Assembly: GCF_000426545.1 (NCBI RefSeq)
Contig: NZ_AUFO01000018.1
Span: 62,001-126,000, forward strand
Direction of reading: 5' to 3'
Origin: Paenibacillus massiliensis subsp. panacisoli DSM 21345
GTDB taxonomy: Bacteria; Bacillota; Bacilli; Paenibacillales; Paenibacillaceae
DNA length: 64,000 nucleotides
Below, piece after piece: positions 24,797 through 32,760 of this stretch. Each line of letters opens with the position of its first letter. Position 1 is the stretch's first letter. The notes beneath the pieces were generated by a model. It ran no database searches, was not told the DNA's origin, and saw nothing but the letters and a program-made list of their open reading frames with translations. A program made the position numbers and the translations under genes.

Positions 24797-26602
24797 TCAG
24801 GATACAGAGGAATCCGTCAAAGTCAGGAACGTCTCGATATCCTTAACGGCCAATTCGGCTGCACCACGCCAGAAATCAGGCTGTGTCAGGTCTGTCTGCA
24901 AATGCTTCTTCGCAAGGTCTTCCACTTTCATCCGACCTGTATCACGCAGCAGCTCATCGTACTGATCAGCAAAGCCAGTACCTGTGTGCTGTGCATGAGC
25001 GTAGATTCCGGCGCTGAACATGTAACCGAACGTATACGGGAAGTTGTAGAACGGCACGTCTGTAATATAGAAATGTAGCTTCGAAGCCCAGAAATGCGGA
25101 TGTGTCTCGGCAAGCACGTCGCAGAATGCTTCTTTCTGCGCTTCATTCATCAGCTCTGATAGCTGTTGAGCGGTCAGCAGACCAGATTTGCGTTGCTCGT
25201 AGAAGCGTGTCTCGAACAAGAAACGAGCGTGAATATTCATGAAGAACGCCACAGACCGTTGAATCTTGTCCTCCAGCAGCGCTATGCGAGCCTGTTCATC
25301 TGTTGCACTCTCCACCAAAGCATCCGATACAATCAGTTCAGCCAGGGTAGATGCTGTCTCAGCCACATTCATCGCATAATTTTGATTCAGTACAGGCAGC
25401 TCATCCATCACGTGCTGATGGTAGCCATGTCCCAGCTCATGAGCCAACGTAGACACGTTCGAGGCTGTACCTGCATAGGTCATGAAAATTCTTGTCTCCT
25501 TGCTCACAGGAAGCGAAGTACAGAATCCGCCCGGACGCTTGCCAGGACGATCCTCAGCTTCAATCCAGCTTTTGTCGAATGCCATTTCAGCAAAATCAGC
25601 CATTTTCGGACTGAATTTACGGAATTGTTGCACGATGTCTACAGCAGCCTCGTCATAGCTAATCTTGTCGCTCGCTTCGCCTACAGGAGCCTCGACATCA
25701 TGCCAGCTTAAGCGCTCGACTCCAAGCAGCTTCGCCTTGCGCTCCAGATATTTTACAAGGACCGGCTTGGTCTCGTTAATTACGCTCCACATCATGTCCA
25801 ATGTCTCACGTGACATCCGGTTAATATCGAGAGGTTCCTTGAGAATATCCTCCCAGCCGCGATTCTCATACAGCTTCAGACGGAAGCCACCGAGGTGATT
25901 TAACGTATCCGCACAGTAATCGGCTACATCCTCCCAAGCCTTCTCCCAGCTCTGGAATACCTCTTCTCGTACTGCACGGTCCTGATGATGCAGCTTGTTC
26001 GCCGCCTGACCTGCTGACATTGCTACGATTTCACCATTGTCATCCTTAATCGGAACGCTCACCTTACTCACAATCGTATCATAGAAGCTACCCCAGCCAT
26101 GGTAACCGTCAATAGCCAGGTCCAGTGCCAGACTCTCCAGCTCAGGGCTCATCTTCTCTCTGGAGGCCTCACGACTCTCAGTTAATACAAAGCTTAGGGG
26201 AGCGATCTTGTCACGCTGCATCCAGCGTTCCCATACCTTGTCTCCAGTCTGACCGAGAATGTTGTGGTACAGGGTGGTAGCCGTCTGGAGCAGGGCAAAG
26301 AGTGCATTCATGCGCGCACTAAGACGAACAGCCTCCTTGTCATGCTGATCCTGTGCCGAGAGGCAACCGACGAAGGAGGATGCTTCAGAGGCACGTGCAA
26401 CACAATTCTGCAGCAGCTCCAGAATGGAATCAAGCTCCTCCGTATCCAGTACGGTCTGAGGCACCTTAGCTACCTTTACATCCTGCAGTAGCTTGCGGGC
26501 ATCCGCTTCAAGTGTATCCAGGTAAGCGGTGAAGTCCGCTGAGGTAGAGCCTCCTTTGAAAATTGACTCCAAATCCCAGGTTTGATTTAAGGGTGTATTC
26601 AT
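24797..26602 (-). CDS. pepF: M3-family oligoendopeptidase (PepF-like)
   Basis: This cytosolic zinc metallopeptidase of 601 residues cleaves short peptides. The HExxH zinc site reads LAHELGHGYHQ near residue 387, with the downstream Glu helix MNVAETASTLAEL. The long helical N-terminal half, starting MNTPLNQTWDLESIF, is typical of the PepF/M3 clade. The chosen ATG at 26602 has AAAGG 10 bases upstream; a start at 26620 is less likely. It stands as a single gene. Confidence 0.93.
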   Translation of the reverse strand: MNTPLNQTWDLESIFKGGSTSADFTAYLDTLEADARKLLQDVKVAKVPQTVLDTEELDSILELLQNCVARASEASSFVGCLSAQDQHDKEAVRLSARMNALFALLQTATTLYHNILGQTGDKVWERWMQRDKIAPLSFVLTESREASREKMSPELESLALDLAIDGYHGWGSFYDTIVSKVSVPIKDDNGEIVAMSAGQAANKLHHQDRAVREEVFQSWEKAWEDVADYCADTLNHLGGFRLKLYENRGWEDILKEPLDINRMSRETLDMMWSVINETKPVLVKYLERKAKLLGVERLSWHDVEAPVGEASDKISYDEAAVDIVQQFRKFSPKMADFAEMAFDKSWIEAEDRPGKRPGGFCTSLPVSKETRIFMTYAGTASNVSTLAHELGHGYHQHVMDELPVLNQNYAMNVAETASTLAELIVSDALVESATDEQARIALLEDKIQRSVAFFMNIHARFLFETRFYEQRKSGLLTAQQLSELMNEAQKEAFCDVLAETHPHFWASKLHFYITDVPFYNFPYTFGYMFSAGIYAHAQHTGTGFADQYDELLRDTGRMKVEDLAKKHLQTDLTQPDFWRGAAELAVKDIETFLTLTDSSVS

Positions 26603-26717
26603 TATGCCCCAGCCTTTCATTATAAAATGATCATCTATTGAACCATATACGCCAAATAACAGCTGTCATCTCCATATGTTACCATACTTAACGGAGTCAT
26701 CTCCAATCCTTATTTTC

Positions 26718-27005
26718 TCAGAATGGCAGCACTCCTTTTATGGCTGTGAACTGGTTCACGACAGCGCCCCTGGACTCCAGATGACTAATGGCCTGCTCGA
26801 TTTGTTCGAATTCCTGAATCTCCTCCGTGTCATAATCCTCCATCACCTGAATTTTGGACTCCGGGATGTGGAAGCAATAGGTTAAGTATATATTCCCTAC
26901 CTTCTTCATCGCATATTGATATATGTACCGCTCTCCAAGGAGCAACTTGTATTCCTCATATCCTCGCACCTTGCCTCGCTCCACTGCTTCACACCAATCA
27001 TCCAA
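26718..27005 (-). CDS. Hypothetical protein, 95 residues
   Basis: This acidic soluble protein starts MDDWCEAVERGKVRGYEEY. The start is TTG at 27005 because AGGAGG lies 9 bases upstream; a GTG at 27026 would begin before that site. No known domain is recognised. It lies 45 bases downstream of the 27051-27461 gene in the same direction, so the two are probably an operon. Confidence 0.65.
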   Translation of the reverse strand: MDDWCEAVERGKVRGYEEYKLLLGERYIYQYAMKKVGNIYLTYCFHIPESKIQVMEDYDTEEIQEFEQIEQAISHLESRGAVVNQFTAIKGVLPF

Positions 27006-27050
27006 GCTCGTATTCCTCCTGATCACTCTCGCCTTCTCGCAACAGCAATT

Positions 27051-27461
27051 CTAACTCCCTGTAACCAGAAAATCGTTCGCCGCCTCCTGAACCTCATCAT
27101 TGTCTGAGGACAATCCTCGCTTAATGAAGCCATCCAGGAGCTGTGGCAGGCTCTCTCGGGCCAGCTCTAGCAACCTGCGGTACTCCCATTCATCATCAAA
27201 GCATACCCGCTTGTGGATTACATCAGGGGCATAGGTCAACAGCCACTTAACAGGGATCTGTCTAATTCGATCACGCGCAATTAGAATAGAGCTGATATTG
27301 GAGCTCTGACAAGCGAATTCTATGAGTATCTCCAGTAGACCCAGACCGGTCTGACTCGGGAGGTTTTCAATCGTCTCAAGCCTGTCATACGCACCGGGCA
27401 GGATGTGATCAAGAAGCTGTCGAACGCGTTCTTCATAAGGGTTCATTAGCTGATCATCCAC
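27051..27461 (-). CDS. Hypothetical helical protein, 136 residues
   Basis: This all-helical soluble protein has HEAT-like short helices (VKWLLTYAPDVIHK, EYRRLLELARESLPQLLDGF). The start is GTG at 27461, 8 bases after AGGAGG; the GTG at 27470 overlaps the ribosome site. The family is unknown. It is the first gene of a probable pair with 26718-27005. Confidence 0.65.
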   Translation of the reverse strand: MDDQLMNPYEERVRQLLDHILPGAYDRLETIENLPSQTGLGLLEILIEFACQSSNISSILIARDRIRQIPVKWLLTYAPDVIHKRVCFDDEWEYRRLLELARESLPQLLDGFIKRGLSSDNDEVQEAANDFLVTGS

Positions 27462-27669
27462 AGTACTCACCTCCTTTTACTGAACATGCTCTAATCCTAC
27501 ACCGCACCACAGCGAACTTCACATATTCTACTTCATGAGCCTCACACCACATATTCTACACCCTTAACCATGCATCCTGCTCACTACAGCTCTGGGTTTG
27601 GCGTTGATTTACCGGATTTTTAGGATCATGCACTCATGGTCTTTTGTAGGATCGCGTTCATGTCTAATG

Positions 27670-27693
27670 AAAAAAACGAGCACCTTGGCCCGT
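27670..27693 (-). terminator. Terminator of the CatB-like pseudogene
   Basis: ACGGGC and GCTCGT (minus strand) form a stem with one G.T pair, followed by seven T (27670-27676). It begins 7 bases past the pseudogene stop. Confidence 0.6.
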
Positions 27694-27699
27694 TTCTTG

Positions 27700-28146
27700 T
27701 TATTCGATATGTCGCTCTATAAATTCCTGGATGTCATTGGCGAGCAGCAAGCTCCAGTTGTCTTTGATCTTAACCATATCCCAATCCCACCACTGGATGG
27801 CAAGCAATTACCTGATCTGCTCGGGTGGATGACCTGTATACCCACTGGCATCCTTGAAGATCGCATTAAAAGGATAGGTGTCACCCAATCCACACGATGC
27901 TCACCACCAAGCATGATGTTGGCACCATCGGCAATCGAACAGAACTTCCCAATCTCCAGCCTTGACTGAATTCCCATTCCAAATGCGTGGAGTTCCGTAG
28001 GTCCAGTCCACGATTTTGTAGCTAGCATAAGCCGGGAGCTGGTTCGTGAATACCATTCCTTCGTTGATAGATTCCATAGATTCCCTTCCCATTCCTTTCA
28101 CTCCGGGCATGGTGAATGCGTCTAGCTCTCTGATTAGTCTATGCAT
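27700..28146 (-). pseudogene. Decayed CatB/Vat-type hexapeptide acetyltransferase
   Basis: Pieces of a xenobiotic acetyltransferase are spread over three frames. One frame gives FTMPGVKGMGRESMESIN and WTYGTPRIWNGNS; a second gives LEIGKFCSIADGANIMLGGE; a third gives PFNAIFKDASGYTGHP. The C-terminal LLAIQWWDWDMVKIKDN follows, ending at 27700. The order matches intact CatB/Vat proteins that acetylate chloramphenicol or streptogramins, but at least two frameshifts and a missing middle section (left-handed helix and catalytic His region) make it non-functional. It lies at the outer edge of the toxin island. Confidence 0.8.
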
Positions 28147-28246
28147 GTTATGGGAAATGTGTGTTGTTCTTCTGTATTTCTCTGAATTCTCTATATCACG
28201 ATAAAAGTTCTTCTCTTCTCAATAAGTGTAGTCTTAGGCTAACATG

Positions 28247-28579
28247 CTAATCTAGGACATCTTTATTCTCTTCTACCCATAACTTGATTATTGCTTTTAA
28301 TTCAGCCGTTTCGATTTCACATTCAACTTGCATCCCCTCAGTCACAAAATTATTAATAACCTTGGTTGTATCTTTCATTATTTCCAAGCTACAAATGTTG
28401 CCTCCTATTGCTTCGAGTTCGCTCTCTTTATTTAGAACTTTTTCAATGTAGGATAAAAATATAGGCGATCTGAAAGACTCCATGTCATATAACAAGTACT
28501 CTACTGCCGATATTTCTTCAGGTAATTTAATTTGCTTGTATCCATCTTCACTGTCGTTAATTTTAACTGGATATTTCAT
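28247..28579 (-). CDS. Probable immunity protein of the EndoU cassette
   Basis: This 110-residue, acidic, helical protein starts MKYPVKINDSEDGYKQI. AGAGGA lies 8 bases before the ATG, and it begins 19 bases past the stop of the EndoU remnant on the same strand. Size, charge and position fit a cytosolic immunity protein that would bind the toxin tip. No named Imm family is recognised. The gene is AT-rich compared with the RHS core. It appears intact although its toxin partner is dead. Confidence 0.6.
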   Translation of the reverse strand: MKYPVKINDSEDGYKQIKLPEEISAVEYLLYDMESFRSPIFLSYIEKVLNKESELEAIGGNICSLEIMKDTTKVINNFVTEGMQVECEIETAELKAIIKLWVEENKDVLD

Positions 28580-28598
28580 ATCTTCTATCCTCTGTAAA

Positions 28599-28925
28599 TT
28601 ATCGAATGGGATGTGCAGTATCTATTAATCCACGGCCATCAATCCACATTTTTATTTGCATTCCGTTTCCAGTAGTTCCAGTATACCATCCTGCGCCATT
28701 AAGACTTGGTATACTGGAATATGCTTCCTTAACAGCCTTTAAGACATCAACCCTATCCGGTTATCCGGAAAGAAAGTTGAAAATTTCGATTGACCATTAA
28801 TTGTAATTGTTGCAGTATAAACACCTAAATTATTGGGGCCGCAATATTTGATAAAGTAGCTCTAAGATCGTACCTGTCACGACATCACGGTTAATGAATC
28901 GCTTAATATCTGGAAGCATATTAGA
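28599..28925 (-). pseudogene. Orphan Rhs cassette D: RHS-core scrap joined to an EndoU toxin remnant
   Basis: Near 28873-28925 the minus strand reads PDIKRFINRDVVTGTI, as in the RHS core of the large gene, then leaves that homology. Next comes GVYTATITINGQSKFSTFFP, and in another frame VDVLKAVKEAYSSIPSLNG and GTTGNGMQIKMWIDGRG, ending TAHPIR. This is the C-terminal half of a bacterial EndoU ribonuclease toxin. A single-base loss near GATAACCGGATAGG explains the frameshift. The upstream EndoU half with the catalytic histidines is missing, so the toxin is inactive. Confidence 0.75.
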
Positions 28926-29000
28926 GGAATATTATACGGGAGTGATGAGGGTTAAGTTCTCTTGAACGAAGCCGCCCTATTCATTCGGCACTGAATAGGG

Positions 29001-29040
29001 GTAAAAGAAAGACCTTGAAGATTGTAGCCCCCAAGGTCTT
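29001..29040 (-). terminator. Terminator of the cassette C immunity gene (CCTTG-type)
   Basis: AAGACCTTG (29009-29017) pairs with CAAGGTCTT (29032-29040). The minus-strand tail is TTTCTTTTAC. Its core stem is shared with the hairpins at 30904, 32468 and 33577. Confidence 0.75.
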
Positions 29041-29065
29041 AACACAGCTTACTATCATTTTAATT

Positions 29066-29860
29066 TCATTGAGGCAAATTAAAAATAACGTCAATTGGGT
29101 CTTTACCTTCAAAAAATGCAGAGTAGAGTCCTTTCTTCACCACTGATGTTAAATGAACTTTCTCATGTAGTAATTGACCTAACTTGATAAACACCTCTGC
29201 TTCCCGTGAAGTCACTATTTTCGAATTAATAATATGATCGGTACTGCCTGGCAATCTCCAAGCCCAATCGTTTCTTGCTGACTGCATCGTAGGATAATGA
29301 GCAGCTAGATGATTAATATAAGAATATTCGCGACACAAAGGATGAACAAAATATAAAAATTGGGAAATAATAAATGTGCGATTTCTCATCCTTATTCCTG
29401 AACGGACTTGGTCACCAAATTGTTGATACTCTGCTGGTATCTCTCCCCAATTAGATCCCCCGACCCCAACCAAAATCTCTAACGCTCTTTGTTTATCTGT
29501 GAATTGAGCAAGCCTTAAGAAAATTACTTCTTTAAATAAGTCTTGTACAGTAAAAGATTTTAGACATCTTATAGCATCTTCATTGTTGGTTTGATAATCA
29601 AATACCAGCGTTAGATATTCGTCTAATATTTCGTAATTGAAATTGAAATCTGGAAATTCAACCATTGTTTCGATTATGGCTGCTCTAGTTCTCTTTTCTT
29701 TAATATGAGGAACTGCTTTTTGTAACTGTAAAAACAACTCCTCACCTAGCTCAACTACAGAATATTGTTCCTTAATTGTTTTTAATAATGCAATTATGAT
29801 CTCATCTTGGTCGCTCTTTACCATAGCATTAAATAATAACTCTGCTAATCCCTTAGACAC
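29066..29860 (-). CDS. Probable immunity protein of cassette C
   Basis: This 264-residue, all-helical, acidic protein starts MSKGLAELLFNAMVKSDQD. The GTG at 29860 follows AAAGGTGAG at 9 bases; the GTG at 29866 is too close to it. It begins 28 bases past the stop of toxin cassette C, and the two surely form a unit. It is longer than most immunity proteins and may be a HEAT-like solenoid. No Imm family is recognised. Position is the main evidence for the role. Confidence 0.6.
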   Translation of the reverse strand: MSKGLAELLFNAMVKSDQDEIIIALLKTIKEQYSVVELGEELFLQLQKAVPHIKEKRTRAAIIETMVEFPDFNFNYEILDEYLTLVFDYQTNNEDAIRCLKSFTVQDLFKEVIFLRLAQFTDKQRALEILVGVGGSNWGEIPAEYQQFGDQVRSGIRMRNRTFIISQFLYFVHPLCREYSYINHLAAHYPTMQSARNDWAWRLPGSTDHIINSKIVTSREAEVFIKLGQLLHEKVHLTSVVKKGLYSAFFEGKDPIDVIFNLPQ

Positions 29861-29888
29861 GTTCACTCACCTTTCCAATAACTAATAA

Positions 29889-30845
29889 CTAGTGATTTTG
29901 AATTACCTTCCATTCTATAGCACCATTAACTTCACGGTAAAGCAGTCTCATTATATTAGAAGCTCCATTGTCTGTTGCAAGATCAAGGCTCCACCAACCA
30001 TCATCTCTAAGATGAGGTCTGTAATTAGATAGTCTTTGAACTGCTGCGTTATCCCCATACTTAGATACCATTAAATCGTTAATGTGCTGATTAGCTATCT
30101 TCTTTTCATCTACTGTTAAATGCCTTTTCGAACCTGGACCCAATCTAATATCCCGAGGGACTTTCTCATTAAGAGAAGATCTTATATTTCCAGCAAGTTT
30201 AATTCCTAATAATTGTTGTGGCGAAGGGCTAATATCACAATTATGCACCCAAATCCCAAGGTTAGATACAAAGTACGAATGATAATCCTCTACCTCAAAG
30301 TTGTAAACGGTCGCTTCTCGTGACTCTTTCTCAATCTTATCAATCGCCAACTTGGTGCCGTCACTCGAAAGAAGCAGATCGCCAACTTTTAGGTCTTTGA
30401 CATAGGTCCATCCCCTACCATCCAACCAGAACGGATGCTCACCCGTAACCTCAATGATTTCATCACCGACGTGGACATAATAGATTTCATCAGCCTGTTT
30501 TTGGAACAGACCAACGACCTCTTTATACGCCACTTCTCCGGTTTCGTCAGACTTCGCAAGTACCTTGTCTCCTACCTGGATATCTTCGATAGCACCAGAG
30601 TCGGTAGGTACCCTGGTACCTGAGAAGAAGCAGTTGCGACGATCATAATGGTACTTCTGGTATTTACCACTAGTATCCTCACGACCGAGCAAGCCCAAAC
30701 CATATACATAGTAGGCTAGCGGATTCCCGTCTGCATCGGTCTCCATCAGCACCTGAGACAAAGCTGCATTCGGATTAATCACATAACGAATCGTGTTGCC
30801 ATCTGTTGTGACGGAGGTCCGTATATTCCGCGTTATAGCCGTAGC
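29889..30845 (-). CDS. Orphan Rhs cassette C: RHS core, HINT domain and unassigned toxin tip
   Basis: The open frame has no ribosome site or true start; its first GTG (30782) is simply the Val of RYVINPN in the parent gene. It reads RHS core (ALSQVLMETDADGNPLAYYV), then jumps after YHYDRR into a HINT self-cleaving domain (CFFSGTRVPTDSG ... HPFWLDGRGW ... VSNLGIWVHN). The toxin tip follows (CDISPSPQQLLGIKLAGN ... DDGWWSLDLATDNG ... IEWKVIQNH); its fold is unassigned. Homology to the large gene extends upstream to 30886, but a 2-base loss near 30831 breaks the frame. It is probably silent unless recombined into the large gene. Confidence 0.8.
   Translation of the reverse strand, partial: ATAITRNIRTSVTTDGNTIRYVINPNAALSQVLMETDADGNPLAYYVYGLGLLGREDTSGKYQKYHYDRRNCFFSGTRVPTDSGAIEDIQVGDKVLAKSDETGEVAYKEVVGLFQKQADEIYYVHVGDEIIEVTGEHPFWLDGRGWTYVKDLKVGDLLLSSDGTKLAIDKIEKESREATVYNFEVEDYHSYFVSNLGIWVHNCDISPSPQQLLGIKLAGNIRSSLNEKVPRDIRLGPGSKRHLTVDEKKIANQHINDLMVSKYGDNAAVQRLSNYRPHLRDDGWWSLDLATDNGASNIMRLLYREVNGAIEWKVIQNH
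30232..30638 (-). repeat. HINT-domain direct repeat (partner at 33078-33488)
   Basis: About 400 bp coding for the HINT domain occur twice in the same orientation, 2.85 kb apart, in cassettes C and A. Long stretches are nearly identical, for example the coding for HPFWLDGRGWTYVKDLKVGD and NFEVEDYHSYFVSNLGIW. The HINT of the large gene is a different, more distant version. Confidence 0.85.
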
Positions 30846-30886
30846 TTACGCCGCCTGCAGACTGCAGACGATTATGTGAATCATAT
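30636..30886 (-). repeat. RHS-core direct repeat (partner at 35243-35498)
   Basis: About 250 bp of cassette C match the RHS core of the large gene (coding for NRLQSAGGVSYGYNA through YYVYGLGLLGRED). The match ends at 30886, 18 bases from the terminator of the next cassette. Confidence 0.85.
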
Positions 30887-30903
30887 ACGCATTTATGACA
30901 GAC

Positions 30904-30945
30904 AAAAAGAAACCTTGAAAGGCACTTAAGCCAGTCAAGGTTTCT
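30904..30945 (-). terminator. Terminator of the cassette B immunity gene (CCTTGA-type)
   Basis: AGAAACCTTGA pairs with TCAAGGTTTCT (30935-30945). The minus-strand tail is TTTTTGTC. Confidence 0.75.
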
Positions 30946-30958
30946 ACTAGGGATTATT

Positions 30959-31408
30959 TTAGCTACTCACCCAGATTGAATGTCTAGGTAATGTACTATT
31001 GCAGTTAGGGCAGTGAACAATTGGTATTTTACTAGCTTCTTCCAATGCCCCCCATCTATCAGGACAACCATAATACAATTCTGGGATAGTTGGATTTGCA
31101 ATACTCCCCTTCCAATTGCATACTTTGCACTGCACATTCTCGATTTGTACCCTTTGCAGCTTCTCATTTTTGCTGAGTAACAAACAAAACATCCACTTCT
31201 TTTGACTCCCTAAAGGATAGAATGCAAGAGAAAAAGAACTGTACTTTCTCACGAAATCCATCATATTACAAACAGTATCTAATGCATTTATTGGCTGATT
31301 CTCGATTATAGGATTGTTGATCAGAAGCTCAAAAGCTTTTGTATCTACAGTATATACAATTTGACCATCAATTTTATGAGGACTAATTAATTCATTATTT
31401 AGGTTCAT
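30959..31408 (-). CDS. Probable immunity protein of cassette B (zinc-ribbon type)
   Basis: The ATG at 31408 overlaps the TGA of the toxin frame (ATGA), and GGAGG lies 12 bases upstream, so it is translationally coupled. The 149-residue product has four-cysteine zinc-finger features: CKVCNWKG and CPNCNSTLP near the C-terminus, plus CPDRWG. The N-terminal part is soluble alpha/beta. Tight coupling to an ADP-ribosyltransferase-like tip marks it as the likely cognate immunity protein. No Imm family is assigned. Confidence 0.65.
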   Translation of the reverse strand: MNLNNELISPHKIDGQIVYTVDTKAFELLINNPIIENQPINALDTVCNMMDFVRKYSSFSLAFYPLGSQKKWMFCLLLSKNEKLQRVQIENVQCKVCNWKGSIANPTIPELYYGCPDRWGALEEASKIPIVHCPNCNSTLPRHSIWVSS

Positions 31409-32358
31409 TTTGGTGTAAAACCTCCAATACCAAATTTAATTAAGTACTCACTCTCAGTGGATCCTGGGAGTGTTTGAGGTATTAGTTGAGATTTAGGTAT
31501 TTTCGCTTTATACACCATGCCACCATTTGCAAAATACTTGGCAATCTTCTCGTCTGTAGTAACAGACATTAATGTTCTGTCCATTCTAAAAGCTTTTGGC
31601 AAGTCAGTCCCGAATGCCCTATGAGCTTGGACATAATCATCCATGCTGTTATACCAGATTTTGAGCCACTCATCATGAATAGGTTGAGAAGCTTTGTAGG
31701 CATTAGCAAGGTTACCTGATTCACGATAAGCTATTCGGGTGGCATCACTTAACAAGTGTCCCGTTTCATCATATATTGCATTCTCTAAGTAGTTATTAGT
31801 TCCCCTATAGACAGTTATCAACTCCTCTGTTTTACCTGTCCCTTTACCAAACCATCCCTTAGCCTTCTTACCCAGAGTCACGACGCCTTCCACGCCATAC
31901 TTCCCGATCGCCTTCGAGCCCGGAATCGGAATCAGACCAATAGCCGATCCAATCCCCTCCATCCAGCGTTGTCCCACAGACAGCTTCTCGCCTGTCACCA
32001 GGTTCACACCTGTGAAGGCTTGCTGGAAGCCCTTCAGCGCGCCTACTCCTGGTACGAGATCCAGCAGCATGTCGCCGCCGCGCAGCATCAGGGAGTCACC
32101 ATCACGACTCAGACCAAATGGATCGATATACGGAATCGGGTTCCCATTCACGTACGCATAGCGGTTCAGGGTCGGTGTATCTGAGATCGTACCTGTCACG
32201 ACATCGCGGTTAATGAATAGCTTGATATCTGGACTGTAGTAACGGGCACGCATATGGTACAGACCATTCGCATCGGTCATGACTCCGTCACGTCCATTAT
32301 AGCGGAACGGCTGCTCCGTTGCGCCCTCGTGTCCGGTCTGCTCTCCGTAAGGAGTGAA
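31405..32358 (-). CDS. Orphan Rhs cassette B: RHS core, PT-TG domain and ADP-ribosyltransferase-like toxin tip
   Basis: The frame opens after a TAA at 32359-32361 with no ribosome site. It reads TPYGEQTGHEGATEQPFRYN, then the RHS core (GLYHMRARYYSPDIKLFINR) and the pre-toxin PT-TG segment (DLVPGVGALKGFQQAFTGVN ... GSAIGLIPIPGSKAIG). The tip follows from about 31850. It has VYRGTNNYLENAIYDETG, later LMSVTTDEKIAKYFANGG and a final ESEYLIKFGIGG, which fits the Arg / Ser-Thr / Glu order of R-S-E ADP-ribosyltransferases. Such toxins would modify a target-cell protein or nucleic acid. The activity is inferred from motif order only. Confidence 0.78.
   Translation of the reverse strand, partial: FTPYGEQTGHEGATEQPFRYNGRDGVMTDANGLYHMRARYYSPDIKLFINRDVVTGTISDTPTLNRYAYVNGNPIPYIDPFGLSRDGDSLMLRGGDMLLDLVPGVGALKGFQQAFTGVNLVTGEKLSVGQRWMEGIGSAIGLIPIPGSKAIGKYGVEGVVTLGKKAKGWFGKGTGKTEELITVYRGTNNYLENAIYDETGHLLSDATRIAYRESGNLANAYKASQPIHDEWLKIWYNSMDDYVQAHRAFGTDLPKAFRMDRTLMSVTTDEKIAKYFANGGMVYKAKIPKSQLIPQTLPGSTESEYLIKFGIGGFTPK
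31852..32352 (-). repeat. RHS core and PT-TG direct repeat (partner at 34681-35185)
   Basis: About 500 bp of cassette B match the 3' part of the large gene, base for base over long runs with scattered single changes. The match ends exactly where the large gene turns into its own HINT and tip. Confidence 0.9.
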
Positions 32359-32467
32359 TTATGTATACATACATGACCGCGCCAACCTATTGTTCCGACC
32401 ATTATGAGCGACACTACATACAATTTGGAGACATAGGAAACCGTTTGTCGGGATACACAATATTTAC

Positions 32468-32505
32468 AAAAAGAAACCTTGAATGGCATATAGCCAATCA
32501 AGGTT
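32468..32505 (-). terminator. Terminator of the cassette A immunity gene (CCTTGA-type)
   Basis: AACCTTGA (32475-32482) pairs with TCAAGGTT (32498-32505). The minus-strand tail is TCTTTTTG. Confidence 0.7.
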
Positions 32506-32516
32506 ATGAGAGTTCA

Positions 32517-32759
32517 CTATTTATATTTTTTCGGCAAATATTTATTATTGATGACAGATTTAATTAAATATCTTAAATCATCCTGATAAGAAGCTAATTC
32601 TTCCCGATTTTCACATCCAGTTAGTTCATACAGTTCTTCCTCTGAACAACTGTTTAGTACAAACTCAATGCAATTTTCATAAACCATCAATTCGCCCTCT
32701 GATAATCTTAGGTCAAACAAAGTGACACTAGCTATTTCCTCATGTTTTAAGAGTTCCAT
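32517..32759 (-). CDS. Probable immunity protein of cassette A
   Basis: This 80-residue, strongly acidic protein starts MELLKHEEIASVTLFDLRL. The ATG begins one base after the toxin stop, with AGGTGG upstream, so it is coupled to the toxin frame. Small size and acidity fit an immunity protein against a basic ribonuclease-like tip. No Imm family is recognised. Confidence 0.65.
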   Translation of the reverse strand: MELLKHEEIASVTLFDLRLSEGELMVYENCIEFVLNSCSEEELYELTGCENREELASYQDDLRYLIKSVINNKYLPKKYK

Positions 32760-32760
32760 T

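Noticed and set aside
27598..27969. Plus-strand 123-codon frame
   Set aside because: It lies opposite the CatB-like pseudogene, whose three frames match a known family in order.
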